Below are positions 1 through 12,749 of a stretch of 64,000 nucleotides of DNA, piece after piece. Each line of letters opens with the position of its first letter. Positions within the stretch are counted from its first letter, which is position 1. The DNA is taken from the NCBI GenBank assembly GCA_018105865.1, contig CM030845.1:9103890-9167889 (forward strand). Reading direction: 5' to 3'. The position numbers were made by a program, and so were the translations under genes. The notes under the pieces were generated by a model, which saw only the letters and a program-made list of their open reading frames with translations, was not told where the DNA came from and ran no database searches. Source of the stretch: Metaphire vulgaris. Taxonomy: Eukaryota > Annelida > Clitellata > Crassiclitellata > Megascolecidae.

Positions 1-505
1 CTTTTCTGACGGTACTTGATGACGGTACACCGTTACTGCTCCAAGTATATCACATACTGATTAACATGAATGGGACGCTGCAGATCGGCAGAGAGGATTG
101 TCCTCATAGATCTTACCTTGAGATACTGCTTAGAGGAAGATCTGACGATCCAGGAGAGAATCCTAGTTTCGGATACAAATTCATTGGAGTGGATGCAGGT
201 GGATCGATTGACATCCACGGACCCTGGAAACTGTCCTGGACGTACCTGAGTTCAACCATCGAACCTGGTAATTATGGTCAATGAGATTATATCGAAAGAA
301 TAGGTTGATGCATTACTTTGCTTAATTATTCATTATTTGCTCAGTAGTCGGTCATCGCACGTTGACAGTATTATTGTGGGAAGAAACAATTTTCTTGATT
401 GAACGCATCCTGTCAAGCGTGACTGTTTTAAAAGACAAAAAAACCGGCCTGGACAAAGCGCTCAACTTAGATGGCGTGGTGACGTAGCGGTAGGAATCTT
501 GCGAC

Positions 506-541
<36 letters not shown>

Positions 542-586
542 GGACCGTTCTCCTCAATCAGAACATTTTTTCTTACAGCGTACATG

Positions 587-634
<48 letters not shown>

Positions 635-840
635 TATTCTGACAGAATCAGCATTGTCATAATCAAACGGTTTTTCAGGTATGAACAGTTTTAAAGTGAC
701 GTTAAGAGATAGTCACAAGGGTTCCTGGATGGCCGGAGATCGTATAGTTGTCGCCACCAGCGACTACGACATGAACAGCGCTGAAGAATTCGAGCTGATG
801 CAGTGTGACGATTGTCTCGACAATCAGATCAAAATCAAAG
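1..840 (+). CDS. CEMIP: CEMIP-like exons 1-2: G8 domain and entry to the helix core
   Basis: The frame is open from position 3. It reads NGTLQIGREDC and FGYKFIGVDAGGSIDIHG, the end of a G8 domain, and stops at 267 before GTAATT. Exon 2 (679-840) follows TTTTTCAG, restores a Gly codon across a phase 1 junction, and reads GDRIVVATSDYDMNSAEEF. Human CEMIP has a GG (ILEI-like) domain of roughly 170 residues between these two blocks. I see no exon for it in the 411 bp intron, which holds only (ATC)n and (AT)n tracts. Confidence 0.85.
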
Positions 841-1652
841 GTTAGAGAATGTTTCAAGCAGGGCTTTTGTGGCGGAACGAGACGGAACGGCGTTTCGGAA
901 AATCTGAAACTGGTATTTTATGCAACATTAAATTCATAAATAGAAATTTTAGAGCTGATATGGTTCTACATTTTCTATGTATGAATTTAATGCTGTGTTA
1001 ATTATAATCATTATAGTAACTGTTCGGCCAGCTACGTCATGTTGACAATTGACTTCTGACTATTGCGTTTCGAAAAATATTCTATCGCGTTTCGGGAAAA
1101 ATTTTTTTACAAAAAGCCTTGCAGGTTTCAAGTCAAGATTGATTGAGGTAATCAGTTTTAAGTTAAACGTAGATGCTAAACACGTTAAATTAAAATAAAA
1201 AACGTAAAAACGTTTTTAGCATCTGTGAGTTTATAGAGTTTTAATAGTTCGATTACAGTATGTATTAAAGTTTCTTTTTTCTCAACGGCGCCTCTCTGTA
1301 TCGTTTAGTTTCTGCTTTCGATAAGTAAATCGAAGTGGTAGTGGAAGTTTAAAGTCTTAAATGCGTCAGTGAACTGTATTGTCGCCTTCAGTCCTATCGT
1401 TTCGTCGTCATCATCAATTTCTCAGATATCTGTCTGTAGGTTCACCGTTACTGTACTCAGTGTTCGCTTTGTCGAGGATTGAAATTTACTGTAGCCCTCA
1501 GAGGTAGAAGCTTAATACCCAAAGTGGCGGCTGAAACATTTTTATTTTACTTGTCCGACCCCTGCTTGAAATTGAACAATTTTGGATGATAGACAATTGT
1601 TCTCTGAAAAATCGACCAACGCTGTCAATCCGATTGCACAATGAAGGCCAGT

Positions 1653-1709
<57 letters not shown>

Positions 1710-2931
1710 TCTCACTTCATGGCGTAAACTTCATCGATGTAGTATAGGCTATAGAGTATGCCCTGTGTTTTTTCAATCTAAATAGGTCCTCCTAAATACC
1801 GCCATCTAGCGGAGACGTTGCCGAGCGGTGTAGAAATGGCGGCAGAGGTCGGCATTCTCACGCGAAATATCAAGATACACGGCGAGATGCAGAGCTCCTG
1901 CTACGCAGATAACAAGTGCCAATTTTTCGACTTCGACACCTTCGGAGGAACTGTGCAGGTAATTATTATTTTCCGGCATGGTCAGCGGAACAAGTGGTCG
2001 AGAGATGGCGCATTTCGTTTGTTGCGGCTAGGGTCAGTGGCGGCTCCGCCGTACTTTCCCCATATTGAATGTCTCCCCCATTTGGGATCCTATACTTACT
2101 ACTTCATACTCTTGAGTATTGGAAATGGTGCTATAGAATGCACAATTATTATTTATTATTATTACCTATCAACAAATGGTTGCCCCTCGCTTGCCGAATC
2201 CTGAAGCCGACACTGATTAGGGTTCATTCAGCATAACTGGTTCCTTTACGTATTTGTCGTTAGCTTTAACTACCAAGACGTAGAAATTTCCGTAGCCGTC
2301 ATCTGTTTGCCTTGCCAACGTTCAATCTTCTGATCAAATCTTAACCGCTAATCTAATCTACGTCGCAGGTGTTATACGGCGCCAAGATCGCGCGTTTCGA
2401 GGGAATCGAACTGTACAACATGGGTCAGCAGCACCTTGGCAGATATCCGATTCACTATCATCATGTACTCGACGCCTATGGAAACTACTCGAAACAGTTG
2501 TCCATTCATCATTGCTTCTCTCGATGCGTAACGATACACTCTACCATGGGAATACTGGTAAACAATGGCTTTCCCATTTATTAGCTAGTAGGGTCATGAC
2601 CTAACAACAGGAGCAAAGGACAATTATCGATTAGGGACTTCTAATCTTGTATTCGAAAGACTTTCCTCCAAATAGATATATTAATGTCATATTGTAGAAG
2701 AGATTCCCATCTGTTGTTGTTGTTGGCCACAGTGCTAACAACAGCAAATTTAAGTACTGTAAACTGTACATATGGCATACATCAACGAGCACTGTATCCA
2801 TAATGATGCTGACGACGGCGACGATTATGATGATAAATGCTAACTTTTGAGTGACACTTGCACAATTTGTTACCACCACTGCTAAAATTATTCAGACAGC
2901 GCGCTTTTGTTGTTGTTGTTGTTATTATTAC

Positions 2932-2982
<51 letters not shown>

Positions 2983-5900
2983 ACTACTTACAGTTTAACG
3001 TTTCTAGCACTAGCACACTATTGGAATTGTGACTTCAAATGCTTAGGTGGAAGACGTGGTCGGTTACGACACTCTAGGGCATTGTTTCTTTCTGGAAGAC
3101 GGAAACGAAAGAGACAATCGTCTCAATCACAATCTAGGTCTCGTCACGAGGCCCGGTACTCTGCTACCGTCAGATCGCGACGAACAAATGTGTCTGAATC
3201 TGACAGCCTCTTTAAATGGCTATGTCCCTGACGCCGACGAAGAGTGCAAGTGAGTGAACAAAATATTATAATTGCGATTTTTTACATAACTATCACGATC
3301 ATTTCTAAGTTTTTGGCCCTTTTGGATTTCCTTAATTCTTGTTAATCGTTCTTATTTCGTCGTTTTCACGCCTTAATGGAACGTAACTAATCTATCTCTT
3401 TGAATGCGCAGATCAGTTTCAACATTTTGGATTCCTCATCCGGACAACTACCTTACGAATAACTCAGCTGCCGGGTCATTGGTAAGCGATTTTCACAGAA
3501 CGTGTGAAGTGCCGGATTAAGCAGCACTGTGGAGGCCCATACACTTTTGTATGAACATAAACATTTAATCAAACTCTTGGGGCCCGGTTTATAATTTACA
3601 AATTGCAATTACTAAAGTAGATATGATAAACCTTTGAAAATCCTTCTTTCTTAATAGGGGAGAGTCACTAAAGATGCCCATGGTAGCTAAGACGCCCACC
3701 CCCTAGATCTCGTAATATATGTATAAAACTCTATGTTTTATAACATTATGTTGTCATGCGACCTCTAGCGAATATTTGCAAACCATTTTAATGATCAGTA
3801 TTTTTTGATTTATTTAAAATTCCGTTATTATTACTTTTTCGACTATTTTGAGTAAGCCGTGCACTTTGAAATGTATTCAATTGTAGACTAAATCACGTAA
3901 TGCTGCTTGTAGAAGTTATTTAAACTTGGAATATATTGTGTTAGGGTAAAATCGAAGCATATCAAACGTTTGTGATATCAACGTGCTTTGTCGCAAATGG
4001 TCACTGTCTATGTGCTAGTGAAATTTTTAAGATGCCCATGGGCATTTTGGGCACCCTGCGCGTCTTGGATGACAACTCTGGATATTATAAACTTTGCTGT
4101 TTAAGAATATATTTTATTTATCGTTAACCTAATTACTGTTTATTATTTTGTAGCTTATTATTTTAAAGCTTTGCTACATATCACATTACTTGTGATTACT
4201 ATAGGTCTAATTCTTTTATTGTTTAACAGCTACTGTCATGGGTTATAAGTATTCTAGAAAATCAGCACGCGGTCATTATGGAGTTGAGAATCTCAAAGAA
4301 GCCCTGCATAAAGTCAAGAATGGAGAAATTAGTAAGAGGAAGGCTGAATTGGTTTATGGAGTACCTTGAAAACATTATCGCGACACCTAAATGGCCAAGT
4401 TGCAAAGTTTGGAAGCCTGGGTCGTTACGATAGTGTCTTTGGAAAAGAAGTCGAGCAGTTGTTGTTGGATCATGTGCTGAAGATGCAGCTTATGTTCTTC
4501 GGCATATCCCCTTTTCAATTGAGAAAGGTGGCATATGAATTTGCAGAAAAATTAAAAATTGAGCATCCATTTAAACACCAGTGTGCCGGAAAGAATTGGT
4601 TACGAGGATTTTTGGCACGACATCCAGAGTTAAGCATACGTACTCCTGAACCAACATGTCTCAGTAGGGCTGTAGGTTTCAACAAGCCAAGCGTTAAAAA
4701 ATTCTTTGATATATACAAGACAGAACTTGACAAGGAGTTGTATAAACCAGATTGCATATTTAATATGGATGAGTCAGGTTTGACAGTAGTACATAGACCT
4801 GGAAAAGTGCTGTCGAATAAAGGACAGAAACAAATTGGAAAAGTAACAAGTGGCGAGAAGGGACAAACAGTTACAGTGATATGTGCTGTTAATGCTACTG
4901 GGGTTTATGTACCCCCTATGCTAATTTTCAAGAGGAAACGTCTTACAGAACGCCTTCAAGGATAGCCCACCAGGCACTGTTGGAGCATGTAGCGAAAATG
5001 GATGGATTGACAATGACTTGTTTTTGAAGTGGCTTCATCATTTCATTGATGCTGTCAAACCATCACAAGCAAACAAGGTTGTTTTAATTGTTGATGGCCA
5101 TGGCTCACACAAAACATTGGCAGCAATTGAACTAGCCAGAAGCAACGGCATCGTAATGGTTTGTTTGCCGCCACACAAACGCATAGATTGCAGCCTTTGG
5201 ACCGCACAATTTTGGACCACTCAAAGCACATTACAACAGCGAATGTGACAAATGGATGTTGTCACACCCGGGTCAAAGGATTACTCAATATGATTTGGCA
5301 GGGTTATTTGGCTCAGCCTATATGAAGACCTGCACAATGGAGAAAGCTGTCTCTGGTTTTCGATGTACAGGGATTTGGCCTTACAACCCAGAAATTTTTA
5401 GCGATGATGACTTCTTGCCGAGCCTTGTTACTGACGAATCTGAACCTAGAGCTGATGCTAAGAATGCACTTGTAAGTATGATGTAAAGTTTCTATTAATT
5501 GAATAAAATTTTTAGTACAGTCTCTACTCTATCCCTACTGTTTCATTATGTTTCATGCTAAGTAAATGTTTACAACTAAAAATCATTAAATTTAGTTTGC
5601 TTGTGAATAACTTACATATAACTTTTTTTAGCAAATAATATGAATTATTACTTTAGGCCTAGCTAAGCTATTTGATCAGATATTGCTTAGCAATGCATGT
5701 CATTTTAGTTGAAATTAATGTTATAAGTACAGAGTAATTAAATTGTGTTCAATTTTTTCGTCAGGTTACTCATGATGCAGGTTCTATTGATCCAGAAGCT
5801 GCCTCACATCATTTGCTGACAAGTCTGATAGTCCTACAGGCATCAATCATACATCTTCTTGTGATCCATTGTCTTCTTTGGAGAATGGCATTTCAACAAA

Positions 5901-8900
5901 CATGCCATTGGATGTTGTAGACTATGTAGAAACCATCAATACCATCTCTCCCATTCCAAAGAGTAAAATAGAAAGAAAAAGAAAGACAAAAGTTGAAGGG
6001 TCTTCCCTCTTAACTGGATCTCCTTCAAGAACCATCTGTTAGAGCAGGCAGCTAGAAAGGTTTCAGGTCAGCTGAAGATAAGTAAATCTACACAATCAAA
6101 AAGAAAATGAAGACAGAAAAGAGAAAAAGCAATTCAATAAAAGATCCAGTGTTGCAGGGTAAGGAAGAGAAGACAAACAAGAAGAAATTGACTTGTAGAC
6201 TAGATAAACCCAGGAGACAAGCTTCAGCAAAAGTGAAGTCAAGAGGAGACATAAATTTACAGAGGAGCAAATATGATAGTAATCATAACACAGATGCTGA
6301 ATGTATAATCTGTGGTGAAACTTTTGTTCCAGTAAGCCACATGAACAATGGATCCAATGTAAAAAATGTAAAGAATGGTGTCATGTCGAGTGCAGTGGTG
6401 GTGAAACCAGCACTGGATTTGTCTGCGACTTTTGTTGCTAGGCCGACTATTAGACTCAAGTTCTACTGTGTGTAGGTCTATGGTTGTTTGATAAGTTATA
6501 TAAGTATGATAAGTCTTAGTTGCTGAGATCCAGTGATCAACAGTCATCAATTAGACTTGTTGTTTTGCAATTCATTTGTTTAACAACATTTGATTTATGC
6601 TTAGAGTAAGCCATGCTCATTTAAAGTGTCTTCGCCCTCCAAGATATAGCAACTTTCACGGATTCATTGCTTCTTAACTTTTTGCTAACCATCTCTACTT
6701 GTAGCCCTATAGATTATGATTAGTTGATTTTGACATTAATGCATTAGGGACTGTTTTGGACAAGTTATACAAGTTATTAACTAGCCTACTGTGTCTGGTA
6801 CTTAAGATGCCCAGTCGATGGGCATCTTGTGGTATGGGGTTCACAAGATGGCCACTTTGGGTCACTCATTAGAAATTGATTTTTCTAAAGAATTTCTTTG
6901 TTGGTTATTAATTCTTTTATGTAAAATAGTGCATTGATGTCTATATTCACTGTGTAGCATGAAATATTACTTCACTCTTCAAACAAGATCTTTAGGGAGG
7001 CCATCTCCCTTAGCATGGGCATCTTGGGTAACTCTCCCCTATCGTAGTAGTGAAGTTGTTTAAAATAATCAAACATTAAACATCAAACATTATAAATGGT
7101 TCTACCGTGTCTGTACTGTGTATTCTTTTTCCCGATAGAAGTTTGCATAACGCTAGTAAGAAAACAGATGAATGGAATGAAATGAATTTAGACACGTTGA
7201 TTAGCTTCATGGTGATAGAAAATGTCATATCGCTGATCAAGTTCCACTTTGCACAGGAGTGGTCCCAATGTTCAGAATCTAAGAGATTTGATTGAGGCAT
7301 ACCGAATACTAACGAACAAAGTGGAAATGCCAGGAGAAAGAATTTTTAAAAGGAAGCACTATGATCGAACCAGAGGACACAGCATGAAACTGTTCAAGAA
7401 ACGGGTTGGGAAACACAAACAGCACTTTTTAGTGCAAGAGTGGTGGACAGATTAAATGAACTGGATGAGAAGATATATAGTAACGGCTACAACTGTGAAC
7501 GAGTTCAAAACATACCTTAGTAATTTAGGATATTAGATTGTACGGGAACAACAGTGGTTCTGACACAGGGCAGTCCCTACTGAACCAATTTAAACCTTGC
7601 TATATTATATAGATCCAAATTGATCGATTTCAATCAGTGCTTCTGATTTCTCCTGCAGGGGTACGGATTTTTCTTTCTCTTCCATCGAGTACCAACTGGT
7701 CTGTCAGCTGGCACGCTTCCGCCATTTCACGGAGAGAGGAGTCCTCTTGGCTCGTTTGTTAACAATCGAGCTCATGCCAACACCTTGGTAAATATTTTTG
7801 CCTGTTTCGTGCTCGTGATCGAAGTCTTGTTCTTCAATTTTTCATAATGATTAATTTGCAACTTGGACAATCGATTATGCATGCTTCTAAGATTTTGTTT
7901 TCACAAAACGATCTTTAAAGAACTCAGGAGTGGTCAGAGTGATCACTTCGAGATCATAACCAAGTGGATATCAACATAATTTTATTTAGGATCATAGTGA
8001 AAGACAATCAATTAGTACAATTAAATATATTATTATTAGAAGTTAAAATAAATGTAAGGCACAAATGCAAACACGTGAACTAGTCGACTAAGCAGATATT
8101 AAAGAATCGATATAATAATAATAATGAAACGGACCTCGTTTCGCCTTGGTCACCAGAGGGCAGGGTCCAGTCGGTTCGCCCGCAGTCGCTAGATGGCGAG
8201 GCCGAGTTTAAAATCCAACGCGCGGCCATTTTCTTTCTTCTTCGGCGGGATTTCTTCGGCTTGGGTTCTTGTTGGTGCTTTTGGCGCCCTTGACGTAGTG
8301 GGCACGAGAGGACGCTAGATAGGCACCAGTTTCAAGAGTATTCGTTCGAAATGCTATGTAGCCGCTATTCGAGTAGGTTGTTTTCTAAATTATAAGTATA
8401 CAGGGTGTAAAAGTAAAAAGTGGCCCCCTTTATGATATTTAATATCTCGACCGCGTGTGTAGGGATTTCAATTCTAAGTTATAGGCCATAAACCTGGGAA
8501 TGATTCTGATGTAATTGCCAAATTTCATGCTGATATCTTTAGTATTTGCTGAAATATGGCCAAAAACTAAAAAGACCCAAATTTTAAAATTGACAACGCA
8601 ATATAACGTCATAATGAAGTGATAAAAATTATTTTTGGGACCTGAAAAAGCCGTTTTAAAGGGGTTTCAGATGATTGGTTGCGAGAGCAGGTGCTCAAAA
8701 TGCCCATCCTTAGCCTTCACACATGCCGACAAGCGCTTCTTCACTGACAGTATCGACTTCTTGATCTGGTCTTCAGGCAAACTCTTCCAGATATTCTTCA
8801 TCGCAGTCTCCAACTCCGTGATGTTCTGTGGCTTTGGCTGATACTTTTGATATTTGTCGAGCATGATTTTCCAGACGTGGAAGTCAAGTGGATTGATATC

Positions 8901-9690
8901 TGGGGAGTTGAGTGGCCAGTCATCTTTCTTGATGAAATCTGGACAATTTTGATCCAGAAAATCTTGGGTCCTGAGAGCAGAGTGGGCAAGTGCTCCGTCT
9001 TGCTGGAATATAAAATCTTCTTCTAGCAAATCATGACAGTCCTGCAGGAGATCTGGTAGCAGCTGAGTCACGTAGCATTCGGCGTTCACTTTGGATTTGT
9101 CTGGTACGAAGTGCAGGCGACCCTTGCCCTGATGGCACACTCCAGCAGACACCATGACATGTCTGGAAAACTTTGCCCGCTGCCTGACAAGTCGTTCTGA
9201 TGGCAAATATCCTTTCCTTCCCACGCCCCACACTCGCTTGCCTTGACTGTCGACTTGCGGATCAAGGTAGAAGGCCTTTCCGTCAGTGAAAACGACGTCT
9301 TTAAGTTTGTCTTTAAGTTTGCATGGTTACAGTCAAACGTCGCATCAAACGTCTGCAGCGAGGCAAGCGCTCGGCTGCGACGTTGTCAATTTTAAAATTT
9401 GGGTATCTTTAGTTTTTGGCCATATTTTAGCAAATTCTAAAGATATCAGCATGAAATGTCAATTACATCTTTCCCAGGTTTTGGCCATCGCCACACACGC
9501 AAGATATTAAATATCAAAATATCACACCCTGTATGAACTACGGCTGAGTTGGCGTTCGTTCATTTAAATATCGACGACGTACATCGGACTCGAAGTCCTC
9601 GTACTTTTCAGAGACGAGGCACGAACCAGACGCGAGACATATCGTTTGCCATCCTGGGGTGCAAAGGGGGCGTTCTCCCCTTATCGTTCC

Positions 9691-9761
<71 letters not shown>

Positions 9762-11614
9762 GATTTAAGGTGATTTAGAAAGCTAAGTAAGCCTGTGTGA
9801 TGATTCAGTGTTCTCATCAAGCCCTTCTGTGACCGATAAAGATTAACTGTTTTAGAATTAATTGTTGTTAGAATATTTTCCTAGTTTATTCACTTGATTG
9901 TGCTTATTTTGCTTCTGTTGTCTACTTTCGTGTGTGTGTTTCTCATTTTAGTTCGGGTTTTTTATCGATCGTGGCGTCAAAACCGACTTACCTTCGGCGC
10001 AAGATCCGAGAGACTTTCTGGCACTGATTGACCTCGAGAGGTTAACGCCCGTTTTCTGGAACTACGCTGTATTCTTGCATTGAGCAATGAGTGAACTAAA
10101 GTGAATTTAGACACGTTGATTAGCTTCATGTATCACTGTGCGACAAATTTAATTACTTTTTTGTTTCCTCTGCAATTTTTGGTGAACCCTGTAGACGTTC
10201 ACACGTAGATGAATAGTTAGTTCTTTGTTCCGTCGAAATCTGTGGCACCTTAAATAACAAACGCTAAGAACTCGTTTTGTTGGAATATTAGACAAATCAT
10301 AAAGTAAAAGGTAAGAGATGAATAATCAAGAGGGTGAAACTTATTTGCCTTCTTAGGCTAATCATTTCCCTTCAATAATCTATTCCTGGAACCTAGGTTT
10401 GAAAACCACGGTCTTAACCCTCATCCGAACAAGGGGGTCTGGTCATACCCATGTATATAAATAATGCATAACTTTCAAAATGCTATTATTAGCTTGATAG
10501 CTCTTACGATTTTGTTTCTATGTAGCTGGGCTACATTGAGAGCATCTAAATGACGAAAGATATTCACCAGTCCAGACGCATTGAAGATAATACCCGCTGA
10601 GATTGAAAATGATAGTCTGTCACGTGTTGCACAATACACATGTGATCAATGTAAAAAAGAGCAAGAATAAATTACTCAAGTGGAAAATAACAATAAATTT
10701 AATTACTTTAAAGTTTTAAACTAAACAACATTTATTTTTACTAGTATAATGGGTTGTTTAATGTTTTTAATCACAAAAGTCGTAAATTAAGTCGTTGACT
10801 CAATCAAACATTAGTGAAAGTCCGTTAACGCGTGTTAATTTGAAACTCTGCATGTTCTTACAGTATATTCAATAAAAGCAGTGATAATCTTGAATGAGTA
10901 CACAGAAAGAGTGTTATATTCGGTTTCACCAACAACCACTTTTTGCAAAACAGGCAATGGTGCCAGCGAAATTTCATATTAAGAGAGGGGGTCTGATCCG
11001 ACCCCTTTTGTTCAAATTCAGTTGTGTTTTGGCTTGTTCGGATGAAAGTTAAGAAACGTATAGAAACGCGCATCTGTCTATACTATTCTATCCGACACTA
11101 TAATTATGTATATATAGACTATTTATGTATAGATAGACAAACAAATGTTCAAACTTTCTGAACATTCTACAGTATAATTTGTCTGTCGCTGTGTGAACAA
11201 TATAGAATACTATAGAAAGAGCTGCATTACTACATTTTCACAAGTTTTACTACGCTTATACCTGTTTGAGTCAAATATAGTTTTATTTCGTGTAAAGATA
11301 TCAGCCTCACGTTGATCGTAACTTGTCGTTGCCTCGAGTTCCTGCTATCATCCTCAATTTCACTGGTTACATGAATAACGTTGGGGTGTTTGTCAGAGGG
11401 GGAGATGTGTGGATACACAACGCAATGTAAGTTATAACTATCGATGTCTATCACGTAACATTGTGCAATATCGTGCCCATGTAACGTCATATGAATAGAA
11501 CGAGTTGCCTATCGGTAGGATCAAGATGATAGACAATTTGGATGGATTGTCTTTCTTAGCAGAATAGAATTTTATCAAATAAGAATGACAGTCTGCTTCA
11601 ATCCGTCTGTTTCA

Positions 11615-11688
<74 letters not shown>

Positions 11689-12300
11689 GGACCAGTGCGT
11701 TGATTTTTCAGGCTGTCTGACAACGATGTGGCTGTTCAGATGTTAAGGTAAGCTTAGAACGTCGATCCATAATTGAGCTTTTAAGCGACCAAAGTAGTAG
11801 CGAATGTGCATGCCTACGGCATTAACTATAGTTTGAAGCTTCACTAGATTGAACTGAATCAATGTACTGTTATGTAAAATTGTCTTAAGCTCCAAATTTG
11901 TCTTGATTATGACAGATTTTTAGCAAAGCAAACAGTATTAATTAATGCTAGATGGTCTTAATACGATAAGAAGTACATAATTTGCGACCAGACGAAAAAT
12001 CTGTTCTGCCACTTCTAATGTGTTTTGTAAGCATAATATGTTGCTTGGTTTTCGAATTAAATCCGCATTGTCTTTGAAGCAGAATTTGTTCTGCTAACAC
12101 AGTGCTCCGTCTCTGCCATACGATCAAGGTTCTCATCAGGAAGTCGTCAACTCAGTTATCGTTGGTCGATCAGCAAACAACACAAAATGGAGTGATCAGT
12201 AAGTCAGCAATCACTTTGAATCATTCAAATTCAAAAAGGAAGCGTACAATTCTAACATATTAGAAATATATTGTTAATTAAGAAAAAATTAATACTACTG

Positions 12301-12390
<90 letters not shown>

Positions 12391-12577
12391 TTATTATTAT
12401 TACTACTACTACTACTAATGATAATAATAATAATAATAATAATAATAATAGTGGTGGTTGTAGTAGTTGTAGTGATACACTGTAGTAGTAAGTAGTAGTA
12501 GTAGCAGCAGGCCCAGGCCTGGTAGTAGTAGTAGTAGCAGGCCCAGGCCCAGCAGTAGTAGTAGTAGTAGTAGTAGC

Positions 12578-12621
<44 letters not shown>

Positions 12622-12694
12622 CAGTAGTAGTAGCAGGTCCAGTAACACCACTGCTGTTCTTGTTGTTGCTGCTGCAGCAGCAGCAACTACAACA

Positions 12695-12749
<55 letters not shown>

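Noticed and set aside
352..585. Minus-strand ORF with poly-Asp
   Set aside because: Reading of an (ATC)n microsatellite; no homology and inside a CEMIP-like intron.
9286..9510. Plus-strand 74-residue ORF with SLSLS start
   Set aside because: Covers the end of the mariner-like element and its inverted repeat; no homology.
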